From Hymenobacter lapidiphilus (GTDB lineage Bacteria; Bacteroidota; Bacteroidia; Cytophagales; Hymenobacteraceae), in assembly GCF_013377885.1 (NCBI RefSeq), contig NZ_JABKAU010000026.1, positions 1 to 64,000 on the forward strand: DNA of 64,000 bases, in the 5' to 3' direction. The position numbers and the translations under genes were made by a program. The stretch's first letter is position 1. Every line of letters begins with the position of its first letter. Below, piece by piece: positions 30,576 through 39,503 of this stretch. The notes beneath the pieces are model-generated. The model ran no database searches. It was not told where the DNA came from and saw nothing but the letters and a program-made list of their open reading frames with translations.

Positions 30576-31493
30576 ATGCTTGCTTACTCCAAATTTGACC
30601 ACGGCCGCGCCTACGTGAACGGCGGCGTGAAGCTGCACTACCGCACGGCCGGCGAAGGCGAAACGGTGCTGCTGCTGCACGGCTGGCTGGGCACGTCCTA
30701 CACCTGGCGGCACGTGGCCCCGCGGCTGGTGGCGGCCGGCTTCCGCGTGGTAGCCCCCGATATGCGCGGCTACGGCGACTCCGACAAGCCCGCCACCGGC
30801 TACGACGGCCTCACGCTGGTGGAGGACCTGCGCCAGATGCTGACGCAGGTCGGTGCTCAAGGCCCCGTGCACGTGGTGGGCTGGGACATGGGCGCGCTGC
30901 CTGCCTTCCTCTTCGCCGCCCACCACCCCACCGAAGTGGCCACGCTCACCTACCTCGACGAGCCGCTGCCGGCCGTGAACCTGGCCGAGATGACCACCTT
31001 CCGCAAGGAAACCTTCGGCGGCTACTGGCACTTCGGCTTCAACCACGCCGCCGACCTGCCCGAGATGCTGATAACCGGCCGCGAGCGGGAGTTCTGGCAG
31101 TACCTGCACGGGCTGATGCTGTTCAACCCGGCCAGCATCACCGACAAGGACCGCCGCGAATACCTGCGCACCTACGCCGCGCCGGGCGGCATTCGGGGCA
31201 GCGTGGGCTGGTACCGCGACGCGCTGACCACCACCGACCAGTTTGCCGACGTCATTGCGCGGGGCAAACTTACGCTGCCCGTGCTGGGCCTGGGCGGGCA
31301 GTACGGCACGTCCTACACGCACGAGCAGCTGAAGTCCGTGGCCGAGCACGTGGAGGGCGGCATCATTCCCAACTGCGGCCACATGGTGGCCGAGGAAGCG
31401 CCGGAGTTTCTGGCCCAGGCACTGGTGGCCTTTTTCCGGCGCGAAGCCCAACCAAGCGAACCCGTTCCGGCCCATGCTTCTCTCACCCTTTAA
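30576..31493 (+). CDS. Alpha/beta hydrolase with Asp nucleophile (epoxide-hydrolase-like)
   Basis: The 305 aa protein starts MLAYSKFDHGRAYVNGG. The oxyanion-hole motif LLLHGWLG is followed by the nucleophile elbow VGWDMGALPAF, where Asp replaces the usual Ser. The catalytic His is in IPNCGHMVAEEAPE. An Asp nucleophile points to epoxide hydrolases or haloalkane dehalogenases rather than esterases. A second Asp-type member lies at 36795-37736. The gene is 53 bases after the hydrolase gene and 11 bases before the SDR, so it is part of the operon. Confidence 0.85.
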   Translation: MLAYSKFDHGRAYVNGGVKLHYRTAGEGETVLLLHGWLGTSYTWRHVAPRLVAAGFRVVAPDMRGYGDSDKPATGYDGLTLVEDLRQMLTQVGAQGPVHVVGWDMGALPAFLFAAHHPTEVATLTYLDEPLPAVNLAEMTTFRKETFGGYWHFGFNHAADLPEMLITGREREFWQYLHGLMLFNPASITDKDRREYLRTYAAPGGIRGSVGWYRDALTTTDQFADVIARGKLTLPVLGLGGQYGTSYTHEQLKSVAEHVEGGIIPNCGHMVAEEAPEFLAQALVAFFRREAQPSEPVPAHASLTL

Positions 31494-31504
31494 GCTTTAC
31501 CCTA

Positions 31505-32215
31505 ATGTCCAGTGATTCCCTGCACAACCAAGTTATTCTCGTGGCCGGTGGCACCGGCGGAGTGGGCGAGGAAATTGTGCGCTACCTACTAGAGGCCGGG
31601 GCCATCGTGGCCGTGCCGTCGCGCTCGGAAGCCAATCTGCAGCGGCTGCGCGACTATTGCGCCGATGCCGGCCCCGGCCAACTGCACACGCTGGTGCAGG
31701 AAATGAGCACCCCCGACGGGGCCGATACCGTGCGCCACTGGCTGCTAGAGCGCACCGGCGGCCGGCTCGATGCCGTGGTAGCCGCCCTCAACGGCCGCTT
31801 CTACGGCAAAGCGTTCCACACCCTGAGCTGGGCCGAGTGGCAGGATTTCCTGGCCAATTACATCACGGCCCACTTCCTTACGGCCCGCACGTTTCTGCCG
31901 CTGCTGCTGGAACGCGGCGCGGGCCGCTACCTAATGATAAACGGCGGGGCCGCCACGCAGGTGTACCCCGGCGTGGTGGAATTGTCGGTAGCCGCCTCGG
32001 CCCAGCTGGCCATGACTAAGGGCCTGGCCTTGGAATCGGCCCATTCGGGCGTGCAGCTAGCCAGCCTGGTGCTCTATTCCCGCGTGGCCACCCGCCACGA
32101 GGCGGCCACTCAACCCCACCAGCTGACCTCGCGCCAGGTGGCCGAGCGGGCCGGCCAATTGCTCACCAGCACCGAATACGACCCCAACCACGTGGTCCAC
32201 GACCTGAAGCCATGA
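31505..32215 (+). CDS. SDR-family protein lacking YxxxK
   Basis: The 236 aa protein begins with VILVAGGTGGVGEEIVRYLL (cofactor loop). It also has LDAVVAALNGRFYGKAF and the Ser-like strand GRYLMINGGAATQ. The position of the catalytic Tyr/Lys reads GVVELSVAASAQLAMTKGLA, with no Tyr-x3-Lys. Its last base overlaps the start codon of the next gene (ATGA), implying coupled translation with the NTF2-like protein. It is the third SDR in the window with this loss. Confidence 0.8.
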   Translation: MSSDSLHNQVILVAGGTGGVGEEIVRYLLEAGAIVAVPSRSEANLQRLRDYCADAGPGQLHTLVQEMSTPDGADTVRHWLLERTGGRLDAVVAALNGRFYGKAFHTLSWAEWQDFLANYITAHFLTARTFLPLLLERGAGRYLMINGGAATQVYPGVVELSVAASAQLAMTKGLALESAHSGVQLASLVLYSRVATRHEAATQPHQLTSRQVAERAGQLLTSTEYDPNHVVHDLKP

Positions 32216-32628
32216 GTCAGAACCCTGCCATCGAAACCGCCCGCCGGGCGCTGCGCCTGCTGGCCGCCATCCACCAGGGCGGGCCGGTGGAACCCTACCT
32301 CGACCTGCTCGCCGACGACTTCGTGTTCTACATGCCCGTGGGGCCGTTCAAAGGCCGCAATGTGGGGCGGGAGCGGGCCGGCGAATGCTACCGGCAGATT
32401 GCCGCCTCCGAGCCGAACATCGCCTACGAAGAACCCTACCGCACCACCGCCAGCGGCGAGACTGTAGTATTCGAGTTTGAGGACGGCGGCACGCTCTTCG
32501 GCAGCGTGCCCTACCACAACCGCATTGCGGCCTCCTTCGACGTGCGCGGCGGGCAGATTGCCGCCTACCGCGAATACTTCGGCGAAATCGACGTGCCGCT
32601 CATGGCGAGCATGGCCCAATCGGGCTAG
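32212..32628 (+). CDS. NTF2-like / SnoaL-type protein
   Basis: The 138 aa protein shows the cone-shaped NTF2 fold pattern: an N-terminal helix pair (ALRLLAAIHQGG), YLDLLADDFVFYMPVGPFKGR, and a C-terminal sheet RIAASFDVRGGQIAAYREYF. SnoaL-like members act as small cyclases, isomerases or epoxide hydrolases, and many have no known role. It is translationally coupled to the SDR upstream. Two more NTF2/SnoaL proteins follow within 2 kb. Confidence 0.75.
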   Translation: MSQNPAIETARRALRLLAAIHQGGPVEPYLDLLADDFVFYMPVGPFKGRNVGRERAGECYRQIAASEPNIAYEEPYRTTASGETVVFEFEDGGTLFGSVPYHNRIAASFDVRGGQIAAYREYFGEIDVPLMASMAQSG

Positions 32629-32675
32629 CCCACCCAGGCGGCTATGCCCACCCAGCCACGTTACTCACCACTTTT

Positions 32676-33170
32676 ATGGACGACTATTTCTCCGTTGGCG
32701 GCCTGCTGAGCGCGGCCTTCCTTAGCTTTTCGATGGCGCTGGCCCCACCGGCCGCGCCGCCGGCCGCGCCGCCGGCCGCGCCGCCGGCCGCCCTGGCCCA
32801 GCGCATTTTCAGCGCCTGGCAGCAGGGGGAGAAAACCGGCGACTACGCCGCGTTCAAAGCCTTTCTGGGGCCGGAGCTGCGGCAGTTTTCGCACCCACTG
32901 GCCGGGCAGGCGGCCGATGCGGCGGCCCTGGCCAAGCTGCAGGAGCTGATTGCCGGGCGCGAAAAGGACCCCAACCACCTTACGTTTTCCCGCGTCGAGC
33001 TGACGAGTAGCGCCACGCTCTTCACCTTCCATTTCGACTCGCAGGGCACCGTGTCCGGCGCCTTCCCCTACGCGGGCTACAACGTCATCAGCCTGCGCCT
33101 GGAAAACGGCCGGCTGACCGGCTTCCGGGAGTATTTCGGCTACGTGAACCCGGCCTGGTTCCAGAAGTAA
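32676..33170 (+). CDS. NTF2-like protein with N-terminal Ala-Pro repeats
   Basis: The 164 aa protein has a hydrophobic start, then a tandem Ala/Pro-rich segment (residues about 24-40) coded by a 12 bp DNA repeat. An NTF2-like domain follows, with LTSSATLFTFHFDSQGT and VISLRLENGRLTGFREYFGY. The ending resembles that of the neighbour at 32212, suggesting an old duplication. A later start at 32733 is possible. The Pro-rich part may be a linker after an export signal or membrane anchor. Confidence 0.65.
   Translation: MDDYFSVGGLLSAAFLSFSMALAPPAAPPAAPPAAPPAALAQRIFSAWQQGEKTGDYAAFKAFLGPELRQFSHPLAGQAADAAALAKLQELIAGREKDPNHLTFSRVELTSSATLFTFHFDSQGTVSGAFPYAGYNVISLRLENGRLTGFREYFGYVNPAWFQK
32745..32792 (+). 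repeat. Four 12 bp tandem repeats within coding sequence
   Basis: The unit CCGCCGGCCGCG occurs four times with one change in the first and one in the last copy. It encodes a repeated Ala-Pro-Pro-Ala linker. The unit is a multiple of three, so copy-number change would alter linker length without shifting the frame. Confidence 0.85.
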
Positions 33171-33198
33171 CCCCCCTTCACTTTTTACCACTTACTAC

Positions 33199-33846
33199 AT
33201 GAACATCGGAGTAATCGGAGCCGGCAACATGGGCCTGGCCCTGGCCACCATCTGGAGCAAGGCCGGCCACGCCGTGTGCCTGAGCTTTGCCCGCGACCCG
33301 GCCGCGCTGCAACAGCAGGCCGCCGCCTTGCCCGGTGCCCACGCCGGCACCCCGGCCGAAGCCGCCCGCTTTGGCGAAGTCCTGCTGCTGGCCGTGCCGT
33401 ACCCGGCGCTGGCCGAGGCCCTGGCCGGCGTGGCCGAAGCCGTGGCCGGCAAGCCGGTGCTGAGCTGCGTGAGCGGGCTGCTGCCCGATTTTGCCGGCAA
33501 CACCATTGGCCTGCCTACGGCCCGCACCGAGTCGGTGGCCGAGGAGCTTGCCCGTCTGCTGCCCACGGCGCACGTGGTAGAGGCCTTCAACACCACGTTT
33601 GCCGAAGTGCTGCAAGCGCCCGACCGTCACTTCGGCGAGCTGAACCCCTCGCTGCTCTACTGCGGCGACGACGACGCGGCTAAAACCGTGGCCGGCCAGC
33701 TCATTGCCGAAGCCGGCTACCAGCCCCTGGATGTGGGCCCCCTACGCCAGGCCCGCAGCCTCGAAACCCTGGCCAGCGTGTGGGTGCAGCTCGCCGCCGC
33801 CACGGGCTTGTTTCCGCAAGCCGGCCTGCGCATCCTCACCCGCTAG
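33199..33846 (+). CDS. NADPH-dependent F420-reductase-like NAD(P)-binding protein
   Basis: The 215 aa protein starts MNIGVIGAGNMGLALATIWSKAGH with an intact GxGxxG loop. It contains EVLLLAVPYPALAEAL and VVEAFNTTFAEVL and ends with a helical domain, all as in the NpdG/YrpB-type F420_oxidored family. True F420:NADPH reductases depend on F420, which most Bacteroidota do not make. A role as NADPH-dependent reductase of another substrate is therefore more likely. It sits mid-cluster with 28- and 36-base gaps to its neighbours. Confidence 0.8.
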   Translation: MNIGVIGAGNMGLALATIWSKAGHAVCLSFARDPAALQQQAAALPGAHAGTPAEAARFGEVLLLAVPYPALAEALAGVAEAVAGKPVLSCVSGLLPDFAGNTIGLPTARTESVAEELARLLPTAHVVEAFNTTFAEVLQAPDRHFGELNPSLLYCGDDDAAKTVAGQLIAEAGYQPLDVGPLRQARSLETLASVWVQLAAATGLFPQAGLRILTR

Positions 33847-33882
33847 CCGCGGGCCACTTATCCACTTCATCCCCCCGTTCTC

Positions 33883-34332
33883 ATGGATATCCAGCAACTA
33901 CAGGACGAATTCGCCATCCGCAAGCTGGCCGAACAGTATTCCGACGCCGCCAACCGCGTGGACGCGGGCCTTTTCCGAGCCCTGTGGACGGCCGATGCGG
34001 AGTGGATAATTGGACCGCCTATCAGTCGGCAGTTCGTGGGGCTCGACAACATCGTGACGGCCTTCGACCACCTGCTCAACTCCTGGGACTTCTTCGTGCA
34101 GCTCTCCACCAGCGCCCACATTCAGGTGACGGGTGCCACGGCCACGGCTAATTTCTACGTCAACGAAATTGCCCGCAGCCAGCCCGACGGCACCAACAGC
34201 AACTACAACCTCGCCCGCTACACCGACGAGCTGGTGAAAGTGGACGGCGCTTGGCTGTTCCGCAAGCGCGACTACCGGGTGCTCTACCTCGACCAGACCC
34301 CGCTCACGGGTACGGCCTTCCACGTCCGGTAG
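33883..34332 (+). CDS. SnoaL-like (NTF2 superfamily) protein
   Basis: The 149 aa protein has the SnoaL_4 pattern: IRKLAEQYSDAANRVDAGLFRALWTADAEW, a central ITAFDH-like helix (IVTAFDHLLNSWDFFVQ) and TDELVKVDGAWLFRKRDYRVLYLD. Relatives include bile-acid and polyketide dehydratases and ring-hydroxylating dioxygenase beta-like folds. No alpha subunit is present, so a dioxygenase role is not supported. It may isomerise or dehydrate an intermediate of the pathway. Confidence 0.8.
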   Translation: MDIQQLQDEFAIRKLAEQYSDAANRVDAGLFRALWTADAEWIIGPPISRQFVGLDNIVTAFDHLLNSWDFFVQLSTSAHIQVTGATATANFYVNEIARSQPDGTNSNYNLARYTDELVKVDGAWLFRKRDYRVLYLDQTPLTGTAFHVR

Positions 34333-34371
34333 CGCCCTTACCCCACCTTACCGCCGCCTTATCCTTCCGCC

Positions 34372-34929
34372 ATGCCTCTGAGTTTGCCCACTCCCGGCCG
34401 CTACGTTTCCTTCGACCCGGCCGCCGAAATCAACGGCGACAGCGTACGGGCGGTGCTGGCCGGGCTGTTTTTGCCCCACCAGGGCCGCGACCTGCTGATT
34501 CGGCACGGGCTGCCCGCCCCGCCGGTGCCGGGCCAGTGGTACCCCATGCAGGCCTGGCTCAATATTTTGGCCGAGGCCGAAGACCGGTTCGGGGCCGGCA
34601 CCCTCTATCAGACCGGTCTGCTGATGGTGGATAATGGCGTATTCCCGACCGGTATGCCCACGCTGCTGGAGGCCCTGGCTGCGCTGGACGGGGTGTACAA
34701 CGCCAACGTGCGCGGCCGGCACATGGGCTACTACCGGGCCCACGCATCCGGCCCGCGGGAGGTGCGCATGGAGCGCTGCACGCCCCACCCGCAGGAGTTT
34801 GAACTGGGCGTGATAACGGGGCTGGCCCGCCGCTACAAGCCCGCCGAAGCCGTGCGTCTGGCCGTGGAAGTTGACCGTCGGGTGCCGCCCGAAGGCTTGT
34901 ACAAAACCACGTTCCACATCAGCTGGTAG
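34372..34929 (+). CDS. Conserved protein of unknown function
   Basis: I do not recognise this 185 aa protein. It has no signal peptide or membrane segment. Visible blocks are HQGRDLLIRHGLPAPPVPGQWYPM, LNILAEAEDRFGAGTLYQTG and GVYNANVRGRHMGYYRAH, then a mixed alpha/beta end. The Trp/Tyr-rich middle and single domain length are compatible with a small-molecule sensor such as a V4R- or heme-NO-like fold, but this is a guess. It is firmly embedded in the operon (39 and 55 bases to neighbours). Confidence 0.6.
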   Translation: MPLSLPTPGRYVSFDPAAEINGDSVRAVLAGLFLPHQGRDLLIRHGLPAPPVPGQWYPMQAWLNILAEAEDRFGAGTLYQTGLLMVDNGVFPTGMPTLLEALAALDGVYNANVRGRHMGYYRAHASGPREVRMERCTPHPQEFELGVITGLARRYKPAEAVRLAVEVDRRVPPEGLYKTTFHISW

Positions 34930-34984
34930 GCACAACCCCACCTGGACAGCCTGCTTTTCTTTTCGGTTTCCTCCATTGAATTCC

Positions 34985-35209
34985 ATGCGCCTCGATAAGA
35001 AATACGCCCCCTACCTCAACGGTTTGCTGATGGGGTTGTCGATGGGCTTCCTGATGTCCTTCGTGATGACGGCCCTGAACGTGGGGCTGGGGCCGGGCTT
35101 TGGGCGGGCGTGGCTGGCGGCTTTTGCGGTGGGCGGGGCCGTGGGCATTCCCACGGCGCTGCTGCTGGCCCCGCGCGTTGGGGCGCTGGTCCAACGCCTA
35201 ACGGCCTGA
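34985..35209 (+). CDS. DUF2798 family small membrane protein
   Basis: The 74 aa protein has two transmembrane helices, LLMGLSMGFLMSFVMTALNV and AAFAVGGAVGIPTALLLAP. These match the DUF2798 signature (GFLMSFVMT...N.G and P-ALLLAP-V). The start MRLDKKYAPYLNG is chosen because the upstream codons overlap the preceding gene. The role is unknown, though members often lie beside oxidoreductases or antibiotic-biosynthesis monooxygenases. Confidence 0.75.
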   Translation: MRLDKKYAPYLNGLLMGLSMGFLMSFVMTALNVGLGPGFGRAWLAAFAVGGAVGIPTALLLAPRVGALVQRLTA

Positions 35210-35264
35210 GACAATCACCCCGGAAGCGTCCTGAATCTTCTTTCTCCTTGTAATCACTACGCTG

Positions 35265-36764
35265 ATGCGCCTGTTGTTCAGCCCTTTCTCTGCTTGCCAT
35301 CCCGCCCGAAGGTGGCTGCTGAGGCTGGGCTTGGTAGCCGGCTTAAGGGTGGGCGCGGTGCCCGCTGTCGCCCAAACGCCCGCCGTCGCCCAAGCGCCAG
35401 CGACTGCCGCGACGACCGCGCCACCGAAAACCCTGCCCCTGCGCTACGACGAGGACTACCGCTACCTGCGCGACCCCGACCGCCGCACCAACGGGCTCGA
35501 CCCGCTCAAGTATCAGTCCCTGCGCGGGGCAGCCCACCCCGACTGGTTTCTGACGCTGGGTGGCGAGGGCCGGGTGTTTTTTGAGCGTTACCGGAACGAG
35601 CAGTGGGGCCGGGTGCCCACCGATGCCAACGGCTACTGGCTGTTTCGCACCATGCTGCACGCCAGCGTCCGACTTGGCCCGCACGTACGCCTGTTCGCAG
35701 AGTTGAAAAGCGGCCTGGCCGCCGGGCAGCGCAACGGCCCCCGCCCGCCCGACGTGGACGAGCTGGACCTGAACCAGGGTTTCGTGGACCTGAACATCGG
35801 CCCGGTGAGCGACGCGGACGGCACGACCCCGCTGGTACTGCGCCTGGGCCGGCAGGAACTGGAGTACGGCGCGGGCCGGCTGATTTCGGTGCGCGAGCTG
35901 CCCAACGTGCGCCAAACCTTCGACGGTGGCCGGCTGCTGCTGCGCGCCGGGGCGTGGCGGGCTGAGGCCTTTGGGCTGCGGCCGGCCGCTACCAAGCGGG
36001 GTGTCTTCGACGACAACACCGACCGCACCCAGGCCTTGTGGGGCGGGTACGCCACGCGCCCGTTGGGCACTGCCCCCGGTTCCGGCCTCCACCTCGACCT
36101 GTTTTACCTGGGCAACCAGCGCGATGTGGGCATTTTCGCCGAAGGCCGCGCCGCCGAAACCCGCCACTCCGGCGGCGGGCGGCTCTGGTACCGCACCCCG
36201 GCGCTGGCCTCCGACCTGGAAGCCACCTACCAGGCAGGCACCTTCGGCCCGGGCCGCATCCGGGCTTGGTCGGTGTCATCGAGCACCACGGTCAGCTGGC
36301 CGCAAGCCCCGCTGCACCCGGCCCTGGGCCTGAACCTGGGCGCCAACAGCGGCGACCGGGACCCGACCAACCCCGACAACCAGACGTTTTTCCCGCCCGC
36401 CCCCCGCGGGGCCTATTTCGGGGCGGTAGGGGCCAACGGACCGCCCAACATCCTGGGCTTCGCGCCCACCCTCCGGCTCACGCCCGCGCCGGGGCTCACG
36501 GTGCTGGGCTACTGCTATTTCTTCTGGCGGCAGAGCCTGCGCGACGGCGTGTACAACGTGCCAGGCTTCCCCATCCGGTCCCCCGGGCCGGGCCGGGCGC
36601 GCTACATCGGTACCCAACCCGAACTCGATGCCAGCTGGCAGTTTTCGCGCTACCTGTCGCTCACGGCCAGCTACGCCTACTTCGGCGCCGGACAATTCAT
36701 CCGGGACGCGCCCCCGGCCGCGGACATTCAGTACCTAGCCACCTGGCTCACCTTCAAGTTTTAA
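35265..36764 (+). CDS. Alginate-export-family outer membrane porin (paralogue)
   Basis: The 499 aa precursor has an N-terminal signal followed by an Ala/Pro-rich spacer. The barrel domain shows YDEDYRYLRDPDRRTNGLD, GGEGRVFFERYRNEQW, LRLGRQELEYGAGRLISV and RELPNVRQTFDGG, ending LATWLTFKF. These blocks parallel the porin at 13478-14926. It lies between DUF2798 and the second epoxide-hydrolase-like gene. A porin in each of the two regulated clusters suggests dedicated uptake of the inducing compound. Confidence 0.85.
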   Translation: MRLLFSPFSACHPARRWLLRLGLVAGLRVGAVPAVAQTPAVAQAPATAATTAPPKTLPLRYDEDYRYLRDPDRRTNGLDPLKYQSLRGAAHPDWFLTLGGEGRVFFERYRNEQWGRVPTDANGYWLFRTMLHASVRLGPHVRLFAELKSGLAAGQRNGPRPPDVDELDLNQGFVDLNIGPVSDADGTTPLVLRLGRQELEYGAGRLISVRELPNVRQTFDGGRLLLRAGAWRAEAFGLRPAATKRGVFDDNTDRTQALWGGYATRPLGTAPGSGLHLDLFYLGNQRDVGIFAEGRAAETRHSGGGRLWYRTPALASDLEATYQAGTFGPGRIRAWSVSSSTTVSWPQAPLHPALGLNLGANSGDRDPTNPDNQTFFPPAPRGAYFGAVGANGPPNILGFAPTLRLTPAPGLTVLGYCYFFWRQSLRDGVYNVPGFPIRSPGPGRARYIGTQPELDASWQFSRYLSLTASYAYFGAGQFIRDAPPAADIQYLATWLTFKF

Positions 36765-36794
36765 CCGTTTTTTTTCATCCTAACATAGCTCGCC

Positions 36795-37736
36795 ATGCCC
36801 GCTTCCAAAAACCCCATTACCCACCACCGCGCTCAGGTGGGCGACGTGAGCCTGCACTACCTGCAGGCGGGCCAGCCGCAGCCGGGCCGGGCACCGCTGG
36901 TGCTGCTACACGGCTTTCCACAGCATTCACATATGTGGCGGCGCATCATGCCCGCCCTGGCTGAGCACTACCTGGTTATCGCGCCCGATTTGCGTGGTGT
37001 GGGCGGCAGCAGCATTTTGCCCACCGGCTACGACAAGCGGACGCTCGCCGCCGATGTCTACGGGCTGATGACGCAGCTCGGCCACGCCGAAATCAACCTG
37101 GTGGGCTACGACCTGGGCGCGGGCGTGGCCTACGCCTTCGCCGCCGCCCACCCCGAGGCCGTGCGCCAGCTGGTGTTTATGGAATTTGCGCTGGCGGGCT
37201 TCGGGGTGTGGGAGCAGGGCATCACCCCCGGCCCCGACTGGCACAACGGCGTGAACTGGCACGCGGCCCTGTTCACGCTGCCCGACGTGGCCGAAAGCTT
37301 CATGGGCGGGCAGGAGCGCAAGTTTCTGAGCTGGATATTCTGGCACCTCTCCTGCAACCCCGACGCCATCAGCCAAAAGGATTTTGAGCTGTATGCCCGT
37401 CAGCTGAGCAAGCCGGGCGCGTTTCGGGCCGGCATCAACCTCTACGCCGCCGTGTGGACGGACGGGGCGCACAACCGCGAAAACGTGCAGCAGGGCAAGC
37501 TCTCGATGCCCGTGCTCGGCGTGGGCGGCGCGTGCAGCGGCGGCCCATACATCGCGCAGTTCCTGGCGACGGTGGCCGACGATGTGCGCCCCCTGGTGCT
37601 GGAAGGGGCCGGCCACTGGCTGGTGGAGGAGCAGCCCGCCGCCCTCACGCGTGAGCTGCTGGACTTCTTCGCAGAATCACACGCTGCCGCGCCGAAGACG
37701 GGTGAATACGCCCATTCGGCAACCGGCACCCTTTAA
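36795..37736 (+). CDS. Alpha/beta hydrolase, epoxide-hydrolase-like
   Basis: The 313 aa protein has the oxyanion motif LLHGFPQHSHMW, the nucleophile elbow LVGYDLGAGVAYAFA with Asp as nucleophile, and His in EGAGHWLVEEQP. The HGFPxxxxxWR and GYDxG patterns are those of soluble epoxide hydrolases and fluoroacetate dehalogenase-like enzymes. It is only distantly related to the hydrolase at 30576. It is 30 bases after the porin and 23 before the MDR reductase. Confidence 0.85.
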   Translation: MPASKNPITHHRAQVGDVSLHYLQAGQPQPGRAPLVLLHGFPQHSHMWRRIMPALAEHYLVIAPDLRGVGGSSILPTGYDKRTLAADVYGLMTQLGHAEINLVGYDLGAGVAYAFAAAHPEAVRQLVFMEFALAGFGVWEQGITPGPDWHNGVNWHAALFTLPDVAESFMGGQERKFLSWIFWHLSCNPDAISQKDFELYARQLSKPGAFRAGINLYAAVWTDGAHNRENVQQGKLSMPVLGVGGACSGGPYIAQFLATVADDVRPLVLEGAGHWLVEEQPAALTRELLDFFAESHAAAPKTGEYAHSATGTL

Positions 37737-37759
37737 CCGGCTTTCATCACCTCAAGCCA

Positions 37760-38671
37760 ATGCCCCACAGCATGCACGCCATCGTCGCCGAAAACGGGCG
37801 GTTGACCTACCGCCAGGTGAGCCGACCGGGCTGCGGCCCGGCCGAACTGCTGCTGCACGTTCGCGCGGCCGGGGTGCAGCCCCGGCACGAGTGGCCCGCC
37901 CATCCCCCGGCAGCCGGGCTGCCCGTGCCGGGGCTCGACGTGGCCGGCGTAGTAGTGGCCGTGGGCGCGGCAGTGAACCAGTTTCGCGTGGGCGATGCCG
38001 TGTGCGCCCTGACCGACCCCGTGCGCCGGGGCGGCTTTGCCGAATACGCCGTAGTGCCCGCGCGGGCTGCGGCTCTCATTCCAGCTGGCTTGTCCTTCCT
38101 GGAAGCGGCTGCCCTGCCCGTCGCGGGCCTCACGGCTTGGCGCGGCTTGTTTGACTGTGCCGGCCTGCAGGCCGGGCAGCGCATCCTGATTCACGGGGCG
38201 GCGGGCGGGGTGGGCTGCCTGGCAGTGCAGCTGGCGCTGTGGCAGGGGGCCGAAGTGTTTGGTACCACAACCACGCCCCACCTGTCCTACGTCGCCTCGC
38301 TGGGCACCCTCCTCACCATCGACAGCGCCCACCAGCGCTTCGAGGCCGTGGTGCCCGACGTGGACGTGGTGTTCGATGCCGCAGGCGGCGAGTGGCTGAA
38401 CCGCTCCTACGCCGTGCTTCGGCCCGGCGGAATGTTGGTTTCAGTGGTGGAAGAACCCGACCCCGCGCAGCTGCTCGGCCGCCAGCAGCGCGGGGTGTAC
38501 TGCCGGCCGCAAGCCGACGGAATTGCCCTGACCCGCCTACTCCAGCTGGCAGCGGCCGGCAGCATCTGCGTGAAAGTGGGCACCACGTTTCCCCTGGCGC
38601 AAGCCGCCGATGCGCTGCGGGAAGCCGCGAAGCCGCACGCGCTGGGCAAGGTCCTGCTGACCGTGTCCTGA
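37760..38671 (+). CDS. Zinc-independent MDR-family reductase
   Basis: The 303 aa protein contains VPGLDVAGVVVAVGAAVNQFRVGDAV (GroES-like domain) and ILIHGAAGGVGCLAVQLALW (cofactor loop), and ends HALGKVLLTV. It is closest within the window to the MDR protein at 6902-7810, so each cluster has one such reductase. It is probably the last gene of the plus-strand cluster. It likely reduces an enone or quinone with NADPH. Confidence 0.85.
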   Translation: MPHSMHAIVAENGRLTYRQVSRPGCGPAELLLHVRAAGVQPRHEWPAHPPAAGLPVPGLDVAGVVVAVGAAVNQFRVGDAVCALTDPVRRGGFAEYAVVPARAAALIPAGLSFLEAAALPVAGLTAWRGLFDCAGLQAGQRILIHGAAGGVGCLAVQLALWQGAEVFGTTTTPHLSYVASLGTLLTIDSAHQRFEAVVPDVDVVFDAAGGEWLNRSYAVLRPGGMLVSVVEEPDPAQLLGRQQRGVYCRPQADGIALTRLLQLAAAGSICVKVGTTFPLAQAADALREAAKPHALGKVLLTVS

Positions 38672-38728
38672 CCATCTCTACTTCAGTTATCCAGGTAGCC
38701 CCGGAAGTAAAGTCTACTGTTCCTCACC

Positions 38729-39361
38729 ATGAAAAAAGCCTTACTCATCGGTATGACACTGTTTTCAGTTGCCGTCGCTTATTGGCGATGGGGGATGACC
38801 CCTGCTCTGGTTGCGGCGGCCGGCGTTCCTACTTCTCCGATAACTGATTCGCTGCTGCTCACGAGCACGGGTCTGGTCAGCGCGGGCGGGGCAGAGCCGT
38901 TGCTGGCACGCACCCGCGGGCGCATCAAGCGGCTCTATTTCACCGGGGGCGAGTACGTGCACCGGGGCGACGTGCTGGTAAAGCTGACCAACTACAGCTT
39001 TGTCATTGCGCCGCGCGACGGATTTTTGGGGGCCAACCTGGTCACTACGGGCCAGTACCTGACGGCCAGCACGCCGGTCACGACCATCTCGCGGCGGCGT
39101 ACCCTGGCTGTCACCTTGCTGCCCCCGACCGGCTACCCATGCATTCTCCGGCCCGGCGACTCGGTGCGGGTGTGGGTGGCCGCCCGGCCGACCCGCGTGG
39201 TGGCTGGGGTAGTAGGGCCCGCTGCAGATTCAGCGCTGGAGATTCTTCTGGGGCCCGGCGCCCCGTTTCGCATCGGGGAGCGGGCGTGCGTGGGGCGTCA
39301 TTCGGTCCGGCAACTGGCGGCCATCGGTGCAGTAGCTGCCCGCCCAACCGGCCGTGAATGA
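38729..39361 (+). CDS. Membrane-fusion-like (HlyD/biotinyl-lipoyl) protein
   Basis: The 210 aa protein has a single N-terminal membrane anchor (MKKALLIGMTLFSVAVAYW). A beta-rich domain follows: GRIKRLYFTGGEYVHRGDVLVKL looks like the half-lipoyl hairpin of RND/ABC membrane fusion proteins, and VIAPRDGFLGANLVTTGQYL like the second half. It is shorter than normal MFPs and lacks the coiled-coil hairpin. No transporter gene adjoins it. It precedes the phosphoesterase-Omp85 gene, with which it may share transcription. Confidence 0.65.
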   Translation: MKKALLIGMTLFSVAVAYWRWGMTPALVAAAGVPTSPITDSLLLTSTGLVSAGGAEPLLARTRGRIKRLYFTGGEYVHRGDVLVKLTNYSFVIAPRDGFLGANLVTTGQYLTASTPVTTISRRRTLAVTLLPPTGYPCILRPGDSVRVWVAARPTRVVAGVVGPAADSALEILLGPGAPFRIGERACVGRHSVRQLAAIGAVAARPTGRE

Positions 39362-39503
39362 GATGCGGCCCCTTCAGAAAACAGGGCCCTGGGGCCTGGC
39401 TCATCATCTTAGCGCTGGTATCATGACTTGCTCGGCTGGCTATTCTATCACTGCCTACCTTGGTTTTTGTCCTGGCTCGGCTAGCTATCGGTGGCCGGGC
39501 AAA

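Noticed and set aside
33883-34332. Ring-hydroxylating dioxygenase beta subunit
   Set aside because: The fold is similar, but no alpha subunit, ferredoxin or reductase gene is near. A SnoaL-like call is safer.
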